A stretch of 26,928 bases of DNA, taken from contig CAYGYG010000037.1 of the NCBI GenBank assembly GCA_964354155.1, positions 1-26,928 of the forward strand, in the 5' to 3' direction. How positions within the stretch are numbered: the first letter of the stretch is position 1; each line of letters begins with the position of its first letter. The DNA comes from CAYGYG01 sp964354155 (GTDB lineage Bacteria; Hydrothermota; Tepidihabitantia; SM23-42; CAYGYG01). The notes beneath the pieces are model-generated. The model was not told the DNA's origin. It searched no databases and worked only from the letters and a program-made list of their open reading frames with translations. Shown piece after piece: positions 1-6,480 of this stretch. Both the position numbers and the translations under genes were made by a program.

Positions 1-1
1 A

Positions 2-53
2 TATTAACATTTCCGCTTAGTAATAACTATTAACATTTATGCATAGTAATATC
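2..53. repeat. Two tandem copies of a 26-bp AT-rich repeat
   Basis: Positions 2-27 and 28-53 are adjacent copies of a 26-bp unit, each containing TATTAACATTT followed by TAGTAATA. I count four differences between them. The array may continue to the left of the window. It lies about 18 bp upstream of the predicted -35 box of the first gene, so it could be an operator or upstream element, but nothing in the sequence shows a binding protein. Confidence 0.6.
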
Positions 54-70
54 ATTTTCGTAGAAAACCA

Positions 71-98
71 TTGACAAAAGATGAATTCTATATTTAAC
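71..98 (+). promoter_or_regulatory. Probable promoter of the FG-GAP protein gene
   Basis: TTGACA (71-76) is followed 16 bp later by TTTAAC (93-98). The -10 box is weak (4 of 6 against TATAAT), but the perfect -35 box and the 16-bp spacer match the other promoters in this window. The predicted transcription start is near 105, about 18 nt before the ATG, and no Shine-Dalgarno is visible. Confidence 0.45.
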
Positions 99-122
99 TT
101 ACACTAAATACAACAAATAGAC

Positions 123-1886
123 ATGAACAAACGAGTGATCATTCTTCTCTCAGTTCTATATGGCAGCACTCAGGCGCTGAATTTTAGGCCTATCAACTAT
201 CTGCCAGTAGGGTCAAGGGGTGAATACGGTTTTTTCTGTTTCTACGATTCAAATCATGATTCTGTAGTCGATCTTCATTTTCAAGGTAGTAGACATGCTG
301 GAGGGGCCAACTATTTTTATACCTACAGCCCCTGGAACCGGCTGATTCTGTTAGATTCAGTTCCCATAATAACCCTGTGTTATTTTTGGGCGGTTGGTGA
401 CTTTGACGGTGACAGTCTTGCTGACTTGGTTATGAGGGGAGATTCGCTCACGGTTTGTGAATCAAGGACCATTAGTTCATTTCCCAAGGATCCGGTCTGG
501 CAATGGCCGTATGAATTTCCCAGTGGTGGTATTAATCCCACCTATGTCGACGATCTGGATCAGGATGGCAAGAAAGACATGTATTTGAGCGAAAGCAACA
601 TACTTTTCGTCTATGAGAATCTGGGGGACAATCTGTATCAGCCGGCATTTCGGGAGTCGATATATAACAGAGGCTTTGCAGTGGACAAGATTTCTGGTGA
701 CTTTGATCAGGATGGCAGGAAAGACATCGCGATGGGTTATAGTGGTTGGCCGAGCACTGTTGTAGTCTACGAATGTATCGGCGATGACCGGTATCAAATA
801 AAGTGGGCGGACAGCGTTCGTTATGCAAACAGTTATGACGTATTTTCGGCTGATGATGCCGATGGTGATGGCAAGCCTGAGTTTATGGTGGGTTGGCACT
901 CATTTGGTGCAGGATGGACTTATAACTTCAGAATTTACGAATCAACCGGTGATGACCGGTATGAGATAATCTACTTCGGCAATCCGGTAGGCGGTCTTCC
1001 GCTGAGCCATAATGAGGCCTACAGCGAATGTGGTGATGTGGATGCCGATGGCAGGCCTGAGATCGTCTGGGCAATAGGTGATGACTGGTATGTTTACAAA
1101 GCCACCGGCAACAACCAGTTTCAGCAGGTTTTTGAGGCCTATCCTCGACCCCGCGGCAACAGTCATATGACCACCAAGGTTTATGTCTGTGATATGAACG
1201 GTAATGGTTATCCTGAGATATTTGAGACCGGCGAACTTGACACTGTTGTCAGCGCTGCCGAAACCAAGATCTGGGAAATCGAAGGCGTCCGCCTCCACCG
1301 TCCCAACGGTGGCGAGGTTTTAACTCCCGGTTCTCAATTCCCCATCACCTGGGAGAAGTACACCCCGCCCGGGGCCGATTCGTTCACTCTTTTCGTTTCC
1401 TTTAATGATGGTGTTGACTATCAGACGATAGGGACTATCAGACAATCAGACGACACGCTTTACGCTTGGTCTGTGCCGGATACGCTGGCGGATAGCTGCA
1501 AGCTCATGATCTGGGCCTACGGCCCGCCGAGAGCGGGGCAGAATGTGCCGAGGGGCACGGCGTGGGACTTCAGCGACAGCAGTTTCGCCATCCGCCAAAC
1601 CGGCGTCGGCGAAGATGCACGATCCACGATACACGATACACGATTAGAGATTTTACAAAACCCGACGACGAAGGCGCGGGGTGTCAGGCTATTGGCGATA
1701 GGCAATGGGCAGGAGGCTGAACTTGAAGTCTACGACGTCAGCGGTAAGCTGGTTCAGTCGTTTCTCCTCGGCCCTATGCTCTCTGCTCCATGCCCGATTG
1801 CCCTGCATCTGAGCGCAGGCGTCTACTTCGTCAGGCTTGAGGAGAGCGGCGCGGCGGTCACGGAGAAGGTCGTGGTGGTGGAGTGA
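123..1886 (+). CDS. Secreted FG-GAP/VCBS-like repeat protein with T9SS-type C-terminal domain
   Basis: The 587-residue product starts with a short signal peptide (MNKRVIILLSVLYGSTQA). Six or more calcium-loop motifs of the D-x-D-x-D-G type follow (for example GDFDGDSLADL, DDLDQDGKKDM, GDFDQDGRKDI, DADGDGKPEF, GDVDADGRPEI), as in FG-GAP/VCBS beta-propellers. Residues ~393-490 begin PNGGEVLTPG and resemble a Ser-Thr-rich/KNH-like beta-sandwich. The last ~80 residues (LEVYDVSGKLV ... LSAGVYFVRLE) look like a type-A T9SS sorting domain. It is probably exported and cell-surface bound or released; the ligand is unknown. Base composition is AT-rich in the first ~1.2 kb and GC-rich afterwards, so the gene may be a mosaic. 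A 7-bp tandem repeat sits just before the sorting domain. No Shine-Dalgarno is visible. Confidence 0.85.
   Translation: MNKRVIILLSVLYGSTQALNFRPINYLPVGSRGEYGFFCFYDSNHDSVVDLHFQGSRHAGGANYFYTYSPWNRLILLDSVPIITLCYFWAVGDFDGDSLADLVMRGDSLTVCESRTISSFPKDPVWQWPYEFPSGGINPTYVDDLDQDGKKDMYLSESNILFVYENLGDNLYQPAFRESIYNRGFAVDKISGDFDQDGRKDIAMGYSGWPSTVVVYECIGDDRYQIKWADSVRYANSYDVFSADDADGDGKPEFMVGWHSFGAGWTYNFRIYESTGDDRYEIIYFGNPVGGLPLSHNEAYSECGDVDADGRPEIVWAIGDDWYVYKATGNNQFQQVFEAYPRPRGNSHMTTKVYVCDMNGNGYPEIFETGELDTVVSAAETKIWEIEGVRLHRPNGGEVLTPGSQFPITWEKYTPPGADSFTLFVSFNDGVDYQTIGTIRQSDDTLYAWSVPDTLADSCKLMIWAYGPPRAGQNVPRGTAWDFSDSSFAIRQTGVGEDARSTIHDTRLEILQNPTTKARGVRLLAIGNGQEAELEVYDVSGKLVQSFLLGPMLSAPCPIALHLSAGVYFVRLEESGAAVTEKVVVVE
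1618..1645 (+). repeat. Heptanucleotide repeat CACGATN x4 inside the FG-GAP gene
   Basis: Four back-to-back 7-bp units read CACGATC, CACGATA, CACGATA, CACGATT. The unit length is not a multiple of three, so gain or loss of one unit would shift frame just before the C-terminal sorting domain. The repeat encodes a linker of the type HDTR. Confidence 0.85.
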
Positions 1887-1918
1887 GTCCTCGCCGTGGG
1901 CACGCGGCGGTCAGTCCC

Positions 1919-1963
1919 GAGATTGCCGCGGTCGCCAGACAGCACGGCGGCCTCGCAATGACA
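1919..1963. repeat. Dispersed TCATTGCGAG...GCAATCTC-type repeat, copy 1
   Basis: The segment begins GAGATTGCCGCG and ends CTCGCAATGACA. Read on the minus strand it runs from TGTCATTGCGAG to GCAATCTC, the same termini as at 3130-3175. It fills most of the gap between the FG-GAP gene and the convergent nadA. Elements with these termini are common intergenic dispersed repeats in many bacterial genomes. No open reading frame of interest lies in the gap. Confidence 0.7.
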
Positions 1964-2030
1964 ACATTCGAGGGCACCTTGTGCCGGTATCACTGCGCTG
2001 TCGTATGCGGCCCGAGTTTCCGAGGGGTAA

Positions 2031-2960
2031 TCAACGCGTTAGCGCGAGCATGCGGTCGAGCATCTCCTGGGCGCGGCGGCGGGTGGTCTCTTCGACCGTG
2101 ATCTCATGCTTCATGTCTTCGAGGGCCCAGAGGATCTTCTCCAGGGTGTTGGCCTTCATGTTCGGGCAGACGACCCAGGGGTTGGCCGGGATGAAGTTCT
2201 TGGCCGGGTTTTCCTTCTTGAGGCGGTAGAGCAGGCCCATCTCGGTGCCGATGATGAAGTTCTTGTCCTGGAGCTCTCTGGCTAAACGGCACATGCCTGA
2301 GGTCGAAGCAACGTGGTCGGCGACCTCGATAACATCGGTGCGGCACTCGGGATGGACGATCGTGACCGCACCAGGATGCTCCTGTTTCCGCGCCAGTATG
2401 TCCTGGGCGGTGATGATGGCATGAGTTGGGCAATAGCCGGGATAGAGATGGAACTTCTTCTTCGACTTGGTCGAAACATAATGACCAAGGTGCTGGTCGG
2501 GAACGAACAAGACCTCATCGGTATCGGTGAGCGATTCAACGACGCGCACTGCATTGGCCGACGTGCAGCAGATGTACGACTCAGCTTTCACATCGGCGGT
2601 CGAATTGATGTAGGTGACCACCCTGGCGTTGGGGAATCTATTCTTTTCCGCGATCAAACGTTCCTTTGTGATCATGTCGGCCATGGGACAACCGGCCTCA
2701 AGGTCCGGCATGAGTACGGTCTTGGACGGGTTGACGATCTTGGCGGTTTCGGCCATGAAGTGGACGCCGCAAAATACGATAACCTCCGCTTTAGCGAGAG
2801 TCGACGCTTTCTGGGCTAGCTCGAGCGAATCGCCGACAAAATCAGCAATGTCCTGGACTTCGGGACGTTGATAGTTGTGAGAAAGGATCACGGCGCTGCG
2901 TTCTTTGCGCAGGCGGTTGATCTTGTCGATCAGAGCTTGATCAGCGTGGCCAGCGTCCAT
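2031..2960 (-). CDS. nadA: Quinolinate synthase NadA
   Basis: NadA condenses iminoaspartate with dihydroxyacetone phosphate to make quinolinate, the first ring intermediate of de novo NAD synthesis. Counting from the ATG at 2960 gives 309 residues, the family's usual length. The three expected [4Fe-4S] ligands are visible as C91 (LEAGCPMA), C177 (PGYCPTH) and C265 (VCPNMK), with spacing like that of characterised NadA proteins. Other family signatures are HNYQRPEVQ, CGVHFMAETA, HPECR and GTEMGLLYRL. The reading frame stays open 54 codons further upstream, but that extension crosses the promoter and repeats and reads as low-complexity Arg/Gly-rich sequence, so I reject it. No nadB or nadC is nearby. 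The promoter predicts a leaderless transcript. Confidence 0.95.
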   Translation of the reverse strand: MDAGHADQALIDKINRLRKERSAVILSHNYQRPEVQDIADFVGDSLELAQKASTLAKAEVIVFCGVHFMAETAKIVNPSKTVLMPDLEAGCPMADMITKERLIAEKNRFPNARVVTYINSTADVKAESYICCTSANAVRVVESLTDTDEVLFVPDQHLGHYVSTKSKKKFHLYPGYCPTHAIITAQDILARKQEHPGAVTIVHPECRTDVIEVADHVASTSGMCRLARELQDKNFIIGTEMGLLYRLKKENPAKNFIPANPWVVCPNMKANTLEKILWALEDMKHEITVEETTRRRAQEMLDRMLALTR

Positions 2961-2965
2961 AGAGG

Positions 2966-2993
2966 AGTATAGTGAAAAACCCAGGCATGTCAA
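2966..2993 (-). promoter_or_regulatory. nadA promoter, predicted leaderless
   Basis: On the minus strand TTGACA (2993-2988), a 16-bp spacer and TATACT (2971-2966) are followed by only five bases before the ATG at 2960. Transcription would start at about 2959-2960, on the start codon itself. There is no Shine-Dalgarno; the five bases read CCTCT. Confidence 0.8.
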
Positions 2994-3066
2994 GTGTGCG
3001 GCGCAAAGCGCGTGACGGCTGATGCCCTGTGGTCTACTGCGTCCGACGTCGCCCCCTCTCCTCAAT

Positions 3067-3087
3067 CCTCCCCCTCGAGGGGGGAGG
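3067..3087. repeat. C/G-rich palindrome centred on CTCGAG
   Basis: CCTCCCCC and GGGGGGAGG flank a CTCGAG centre (3074-3079), giving a near-perfect GC-rich inverted repeat. It lies between the nadA promoter and the methyltransferase promoter. Similar CCTCCCCCTCGAGGGG blocks occur as dispersed intergenic repeats in many genomes. Confidence 0.6.
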
Positions 3088-3129
3088 AGAAAGGTGGGGG
3101 TGCTGACGGCGCACCGCGCCATCGAATGT

Positions 3130-3175
3130 TGTCATTGCGAGCCCGCCATTCTGTGTGGTGGGCGCGGCAATCTCA
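3130..3175. repeat. Dispersed TCATTGCGAG...GCAATCTC-type repeat, copy 2
   Basis: It starts TGTCATTGCGAG and ends GCGGCAATCTCA, in the opposite orientation to copy 1. The termini can pair partly (ATTGCGAG against GCAAT), with a central inverted segment CCCGCCA/TGGTGGG. Confidence 0.7.
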
Positions 3176-3220
3176 TCCTCCAGGCGCAACTGGCATGGGG
3201 ACTGACTTTGGCCTCAATCC

Positions 3221-3260
3221 CCACTTAGCGACTTTGCCAATTGGCGAAATGCCTAAGTGG
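3221..3260. repeat. 40-bp compound palindrome
   Basis: The outer arms CCACTTAG (3221-3228) and CTAAGTGG (3253-3260) are perfect inverted repeats. They enclose the perfect inner palindrome GCCAATTGGC (3236-3245) at the exact centre. The structure resembles no terminator, since no T-run follows. It could be a REP-like element or a two-tier operator. Confidence 0.75.
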
Positions 3261-3281
3261 TGGATCAGATGCAAACGGATA

Positions 3282-3317
3282 AGATTGTCCCTCCGCCTAA
3301 GGCGGATCGCAATGACA
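3282..3317. repeat. Dispersed TCATTGCGAG...GCAATCTC-type repeat, short copy 3
   Basis: This shorter, diverged copy runs from AGATTGTCCCTCCGCC to GGATCGCAATGACA. It carries the same CAATGACA end as copy 1 and a central palindrome CCGCCTAAGGCGG. Confidence 0.6.
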
Positions 3318-3341
3318 GAGGGACATAGCCGCCGCGCGGTA

Positions 3342-3369
3342 TTGACAACCGCCTAACCGCGGATAGAAT
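3342..3369 (+). promoter_or_regulatory. Promoter of the RlmI-like methyltransferase gene
   Basis: TTGACA (3342-3347), a 16-bp spacer and TAGAAT (3364-3369) predict a start at about 3375-3376. That coincides with the ATG of a 7-codon ORF (3375-3398) rather than with the methyltransferase start at 3403. Confidence 0.7.
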
Positions 3370-3374
3370 GGGGC

Positions 3375-3398
3375 ATGGCCATAGGATCCTGCCGCTAA
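3375..3398 (+). CDS. Possible leaderless mini-ORF MAIGSCR ahead of the methyltransferase
   Basis: ATG at 3375 opens a seven-residue ORF ending with TAA at 3396-3398, four bases before the methyltransferase ATG. Its start coincides with the predicted transcription start, and the methyltransferase has no Shine-Dalgarno at a usual distance. Termination-reinitiation from this ORF could supply ribosomes to the gene. There is no evidence of translation beyond this geometry, so it may be chance. Confidence 0.3.
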   Translation: MAIGSCR

Positions 3399-3402
3399 CT
3401 CC

Positions 3403-4569
3403 ATGAAGAAGGAAGTGCTGGTCCGCCGGGTCCATCCCGGCCATCCCTGGATCTTCTCGAACGAGGTGTTCCGCGCGTTCGGCGACCCAGCTCCCGGCGA
3501 CGTGGTCGAGGCCTTCAAAAAGGACGGACGCAAGAAAGAATCCCTGGGTTTCGCGTTCTACAACCCGCACTCGCTTATCGCCCTGCGCGTCTTCTCAAAG
3601 CAATCCGAGTTCACACCCGATTTCCTAAGCGAGCGGCTGAGCGGGGCGCTGGCTTACCGTAAAAGCACTCTGTCGGATCGGAGTTTTCGATTGGTCCACG
3701 GCGAGAGCGACGATCTGCCCGGCCTGGTGATTGACAAGTATGAGAATGGGTTCGTCATCCAGGTCAACTGCCTGGGCATGGAGAAGAAGAAGGAAATGAT
3801 TGTTCAGGGCCTCAATGACGTTTGCCGCGCCCAGTTCGTTTATGAGAAGAGCGAGACCACGTACCGTCGACTTGAAGGGCTGGAACCGGCCGCCGGTCTT
3901 CGGTCGGGCACTCTGCCGGACGAGGTGAAGATCTCGCAGGATGGCCTGGAATTTTTGGTCGACATCAAGGATGGGCAGAAGACCGGGTTCTACTTCGACC
4001 AGCGCGAGAACCGGCGGCGGGTCCGAAGCTTGGCTTCCGGCAAGAAGGTGCTTGACCTGTTTTGCTATACCGGGGGATTCGCGTTCTATGCTGCGCTCGG
4101 CGGCGCGGCCCAGGTTCTAGGTATTGATTCGTCGGCCAAGGCCATCGAACTGGCCCGGACTAATGCCCGGCTCAACCACTTTGACGCGCAGTGCAGTTTT
4201 GAGACGGCCGACGTCTTCGAGTTCCTGCGGCAGAAGAAGCACACCAGCGAGAAGTTTGATATCATCATCCTTGACCCCCCGTCATTTACCAAGTCGCGCA
4301 AGGATCTGCGGAACGCAGGCCGGGGCTATAAGGATATCAACCTTCTGGCAATGCGACTTCTTGCGCCCCGCGGCATACTCGTAACCGCGTCCTGTTCCCA
4401 TCACGTCTTCTGGAACGATTTCATGAGCATTATTAACGGCGCCCAGGCTGATGCGGGACGGCGTTTCATTGTGCTTGACCGGGGCACCCAGGCGGTGGAT
4501 CATCCCGTTCTGGTCGGCATGCCAGAGAGTGAATATCTGAAATGCTACTATCTGCAATCCTTGGACTGA
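3403..4569 (+). CDS. rlmI: Class I rRNA cytosine-C5 methyltransferase, RlmI-type
   Basis: The 388-residue protein matches the RlmI family, which makes m5C in 23S rRNA (C1962 in E. coli) using S-adenosylmethionine. An N-terminal PUA-like region (RRVHPGHPWIFSNEV) is followed by a central domain with DGQKTGFYFDQRENRRR. The Rossmann methyltransferase part follows, with the SAM-binding loop DLFCYTGGFAFYAA, the motif LDPPSF, and the likely catalytic cysteine in TASCSHH. Length is typical. An in-frame stop at 3382 and the family's usual start favour the ATG at 3403. The 3' end overlaps the next gene by 28 nt. RlmI is the best match; the closely related RlmK/RlmL-type enzymes are the alternative. Confidence 0.88.
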   Translation: MKKEVLVRRVHPGHPWIFSNEVFRAFGDPAPGDVVEAFKKDGRKKESLGFAFYNPHSLIALRVFSKQSEFTPDFLSERLSGALAYRKSTLSDRSFRLVHGESDDLPGLVIDKYENGFVIQVNCLGMEKKKEMIVQGLNDVCRAQFVYEKSETTYRRLEGLEPAAGLRSGTLPDEVKISQDGLEFLVDIKDGQKTGFYFDQRENRRRVRSLASGKKVLDLFCYTGGFAFYAALGGAAQVLGIDSSAKAIELARTNARLNHFDAQCSFETADVFEFLRQKKHTSEKFDIIILDPPSFTKSRKDLRNAGRGYKDINLLAMRLLAPRGILVTASCSHHVFWNDFMSIINGAQADAGRRFIVLDRGTQAVDHPVLVGMPESEYLKCYYLQSLD

Positions 4570-5159
4570 TTCTTGTCGGTACTGAGCTACCGGCATCCGA
4601 ATTGATAATCTACCGGACTGAGGAGAAGAAGAAGATTGGCTATTTGACATGCGACGTCCGGCGGGACAGCGGCAAGATCATGATAAACTACACGTCGAAC
4701 CGGATCGTCGATGTAATCATCGACCAGGGAGACTCAAAAACGCTCTACGTGCGGAAGATAATCGACGGCGTCAAGGACTACGAGTTCGAGCGCACCGGGG
4801 ATTCAATCTGGATGCTGTACCACGGTAAGCAGAGGTTCTATCACATTTCGGAACCGGTTTTTGACCGCCATACGCTGGACTATGTACTGCGCCGGCCATA
4901 TGACTCGCTGTATCGAAGGGAGATGATGCTGAGTCTTCCCGAACTGGGCATCAAGAAGGTGCTGTTCCATGTGATGGGGACCGAGACCGTTGAGACCGAA
5001 CTAGGGGAGATCCCGTGCTGGCGGGTCGTGTTGAGGGCCAAGGTTTTGTTCCTCAAGTTCGAGCTTGTTTTCTTGATCGAGAAGGAATACCCCTACCGGT
5101 ATGTAAGGTTCGGGGACAAGAAGCGGAAGATGCAGATATGCAGGTACGAAACAAGATAA
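4542..5159 (+). CDS. Predicted secreted protein, DUF3108-like
   Basis: A 205-residue protein with a clear N-terminal signal peptide (MLLSAILGLILVGTELPASE), which fixes the start even though the ATG lies inside the end of the methyltransferase gene. The rest is beta-strand-rich. The middle section (HTLDYVLRRPYDSL) and the later ETELGEIPCWRVVLRAK resemble the layout of periplasmic DUF3108 proteins, but I cannot confirm the match. It probably sits in the periplasm or outer membrane. The 28-nt overlap suggests translational coupling and one transcript with the methyltransferase. Function is unknown. Confidence 0.7.
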   Translation: MLLSAILGLILVGTELPASELIIYRTEEKKKIGYLTCDVRRDSGKIMINYTSNRIVDVIIDQGDSKTLYVRKIIDGVKDYEFERTGDSIWMLYHGKQRFYHISEPVFDRHTLDYVLRRPYDSLYRREMMLSLPELGIKKVLFHVMGTETVETELGEIPCWRVVLRAKVLFLKFELVFLIEKEYPYRYVRFGDKKRKMQICRYETR

Positions 5160-5212
5160 GAGTTGAAAAGTAAAATGCCTGTCTCCAAGGGGGTGCTTCG
5201 AGCGGGTGACGG

Positions 5213-5812
5213 TTAGCGGCGGGTTGGGATCTTTGGGATCTTGGTCAGGATTTTAAGCAGGGCGGCAACCGGAAGTCCGACTACGTTCCAGTAACAACCG
5301 TTGATTGACTCTACAAAAAGACCGGCACGGCCTTGGATTCCATAGGCGCCCGCTTTGTCGTATGGTTCGGGAGTGCGGATGTACCCCTCGATTTCTCGGC
5401 TGGTGAGCTTCCGGAATCTGACGGCGGTTTCCTCGATCGCAGCCCACTGCCTACCGGTCCGGGAATCAAGCACGATCAGAGCCGAGAGGACCCGGTGGGT
5501 TCGGCCGCTTAACAGGCGCAGCATCGCCCCGGCATCGGTCCGGGTTTGCGGTTTACCCAGAATGCGCCGGCCGACCACAACCACGGTATCGACGCCCACT
5601 ATTATGCCTTTGATGCGGTTGGCCACGGCATGCGCTTTGAGGCGAGCGGCCGTCTTGACGTAACTCAGAGGGCAGTTTGTCCCGAGTTCCTCGGATACGA
5701 GGGGCCTGATAGCTTTGAAACGGACCCCAAGCCGGCGCAACAGCCAGCGGCGCCGGGGCGAGGACGAAGCAAGGATTATTGACGGCAAACGTCTTGACGG
5801 AGTTTTTCCCAT
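5213..5812 (-). CDS. maf: Maf family nucleotide pyrophosphatase (dTTP/UTP type)
   Basis: Maf proteins hydrolyse non-canonical or excess nucleoside triphosphates and have been linked to septum control. The 199 residues from the ATG at 5812 contain the N-terminal ILASSSPRR signature, the GVDTVVVV catalytic loop and the C-terminal block PYDKAGAYGIQGRAG...VVGLP. These are typical of the dTTPase/UTPase subgroup (YhdE-like). The frame is open to an ATG at 5872, but that extension covers the hairpin between HU and maf and lacks similarity to the family. No Shine-Dalgarno precedes 5812. The gene lies directly downstream of the HU gene and is probably read from its promoter. Confidence 0.9.
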   Translation of the reverse strand: MGKTPSRRLPSIILASSSPRRRWLLRRLGVRFKAIRPLVSEELGTNCPLSYVKTAARLKAHAVANRIKGIIVGVDTVVVVGRRILGKPQTRTDAGAMLRLLSGRTHRVLSALIVLDSRTGRQWAAIEETAVRFRKLTSREIEGYIRTPEPYDKAGAYGIQGRAGLFVESINGCYWNVVGLPVAALLKILTKIPKIPTRR

Positions 5813-5851
5813 GGTAATCGCGAAAGGTTTTCTTTTTCCATGACCGGAATG

Positions 5852-5880
5852 ATAGGGGGATACCTGGGGCATCCCCCTAT
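5852..5880 (-). terminator. Perfect 10-bp hairpin between the HU gene and maf
   Basis: ATAGGGGGAT (5852-5861) and ATCCCCCTAT (5871-5880) form a perfect 10-bp stem with a 9-nt loop, five bases after the HU stop codon. No T-run follows on the minus strand. It is therefore more likely a processing or stability hairpin, or an attenuator limiting maf expression, than a full terminator. Confidence 0.55.
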
Positions 5881-5885
5881 TACTT

Positions 5886-6158
5886 CTATCTGACCGCTTT
5901 CTTCAGGTCTTGTCCCGGCTTGAACTTGGGGACCTTCTTGGCTGGTATCTTGATCTCTTGCTTCGTCTGAGGGTTGAAGCCCTTGCGCGGCTTTCTCTTT
6001 GCTACCAGGAAGGTGCCAAAGCCGACGAGAGAAACGCGGTCGCCCTTTTTCAGTGCGGCCGTGACTGAGTCGACGAACGTGTCCAGCGCGATGTTCGCCT
6101 GAGTCTTCTTTATCTTCGCCTTCTTTGCTATCGCGGCAACGATCTCTGCCTTTGTCAT
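5886..6158 (-). CDS. HU/IHF family DNA-binding protein
   Basis: A 90-residue histone-like protein of standard HU length. It has the N-terminal dimerisation helices (MTKAEIVAAIAKKAKI), the DRVSLVGFGTFLVAKR hinge typical of HU/IHF, and a DNA-binding beta-arm (RKGFNPQTKQEIKIPAKK). Proteins of this family bend DNA and compact the nucleoid as dimers. The start is decided by a perfect Shine-Dalgarno, AAAGGAGGTGA, seven bases upstream. That makes it the best ribosome binding site in the window and fits an abundant protein. Whether it acts as HU or as an IHF-like factor cannot be told from sequence alone. Confidence 0.95.
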   Translation of the reverse strand: MTKAEIVAAIAKKAKIKKTQANIALDTFVDSVTAALKKGDRVSLVGFGTFLVAKRKPRKGFNPQTKQEIKIPAKKVPKFKPGQDLKKAVR

Positions 6159-6201
6159 GTTTGCTCACCTCCTTTCAAAAAACGTTTTACGCAACCGCGT
6201 C

Positions 6202-6229
6202 ATTTTATCTGCCACAGCGGGTTTGTCAA
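6202..6229 (-). promoter_or_regulatory. Promoter of the HU gene
   Basis: On the minus strand TTGACA (6229-6224), a 16-bp spacer and TAAAAT (6207-6202) predict a start near 6195. This gives a leader of about 37 nt carrying the strong Shine-Dalgarno. Confidence 0.8.
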
Positions 6230-6480
6230 GAGTTATTTTGGATTTTTTGGCTTCTACGTGAGGTTTAGCCTAATATGAGTTAAAGGGCACGTCGGAGCTA
6301 TTCTACGGCACTTCAAGCGGTGGCGATTTGGCTGATACTCTGCTGGGGCTTAAGCACGAAAGTGGGCACTTTTTCACTTTTGCCACATTTTTTGATTAAG
6401 TGGGGTGTTTTAGCACCATATATGGTATGCCGGTTTTTGGCTGACTACTACGATGTGCCCGATGGGCCGGGAGAGGGGCA
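6230..6480. other. Non-coding gap between the HU promoter and the Kelch gene 3' end
   Basis: No gene is supported here. The region contains the perfect 12-bp palindrome ACCATATATGGT (6415-6426) and an inverted pair GTGCCC (6455-6460)/GGGCAC (6476-6481) just past the Kelch stop codon. The second could form a transcript-end hairpin for the minus-strand gene, though without a T-run. Confidence 0.5.

Noticed and set aside
2..53. Possible CRISPR array at the left edge
   Set aside because: The 26-bp units are directly adjacent without spacers, so it is a tandem repeat. No cas genes are present.
2961..3122. 54-codon N-terminal extension of NadA
   Set aside because: It reads through the promoter and a dispersed palindrome and gives Arg/Gly-rich sequence foreign to NadA.
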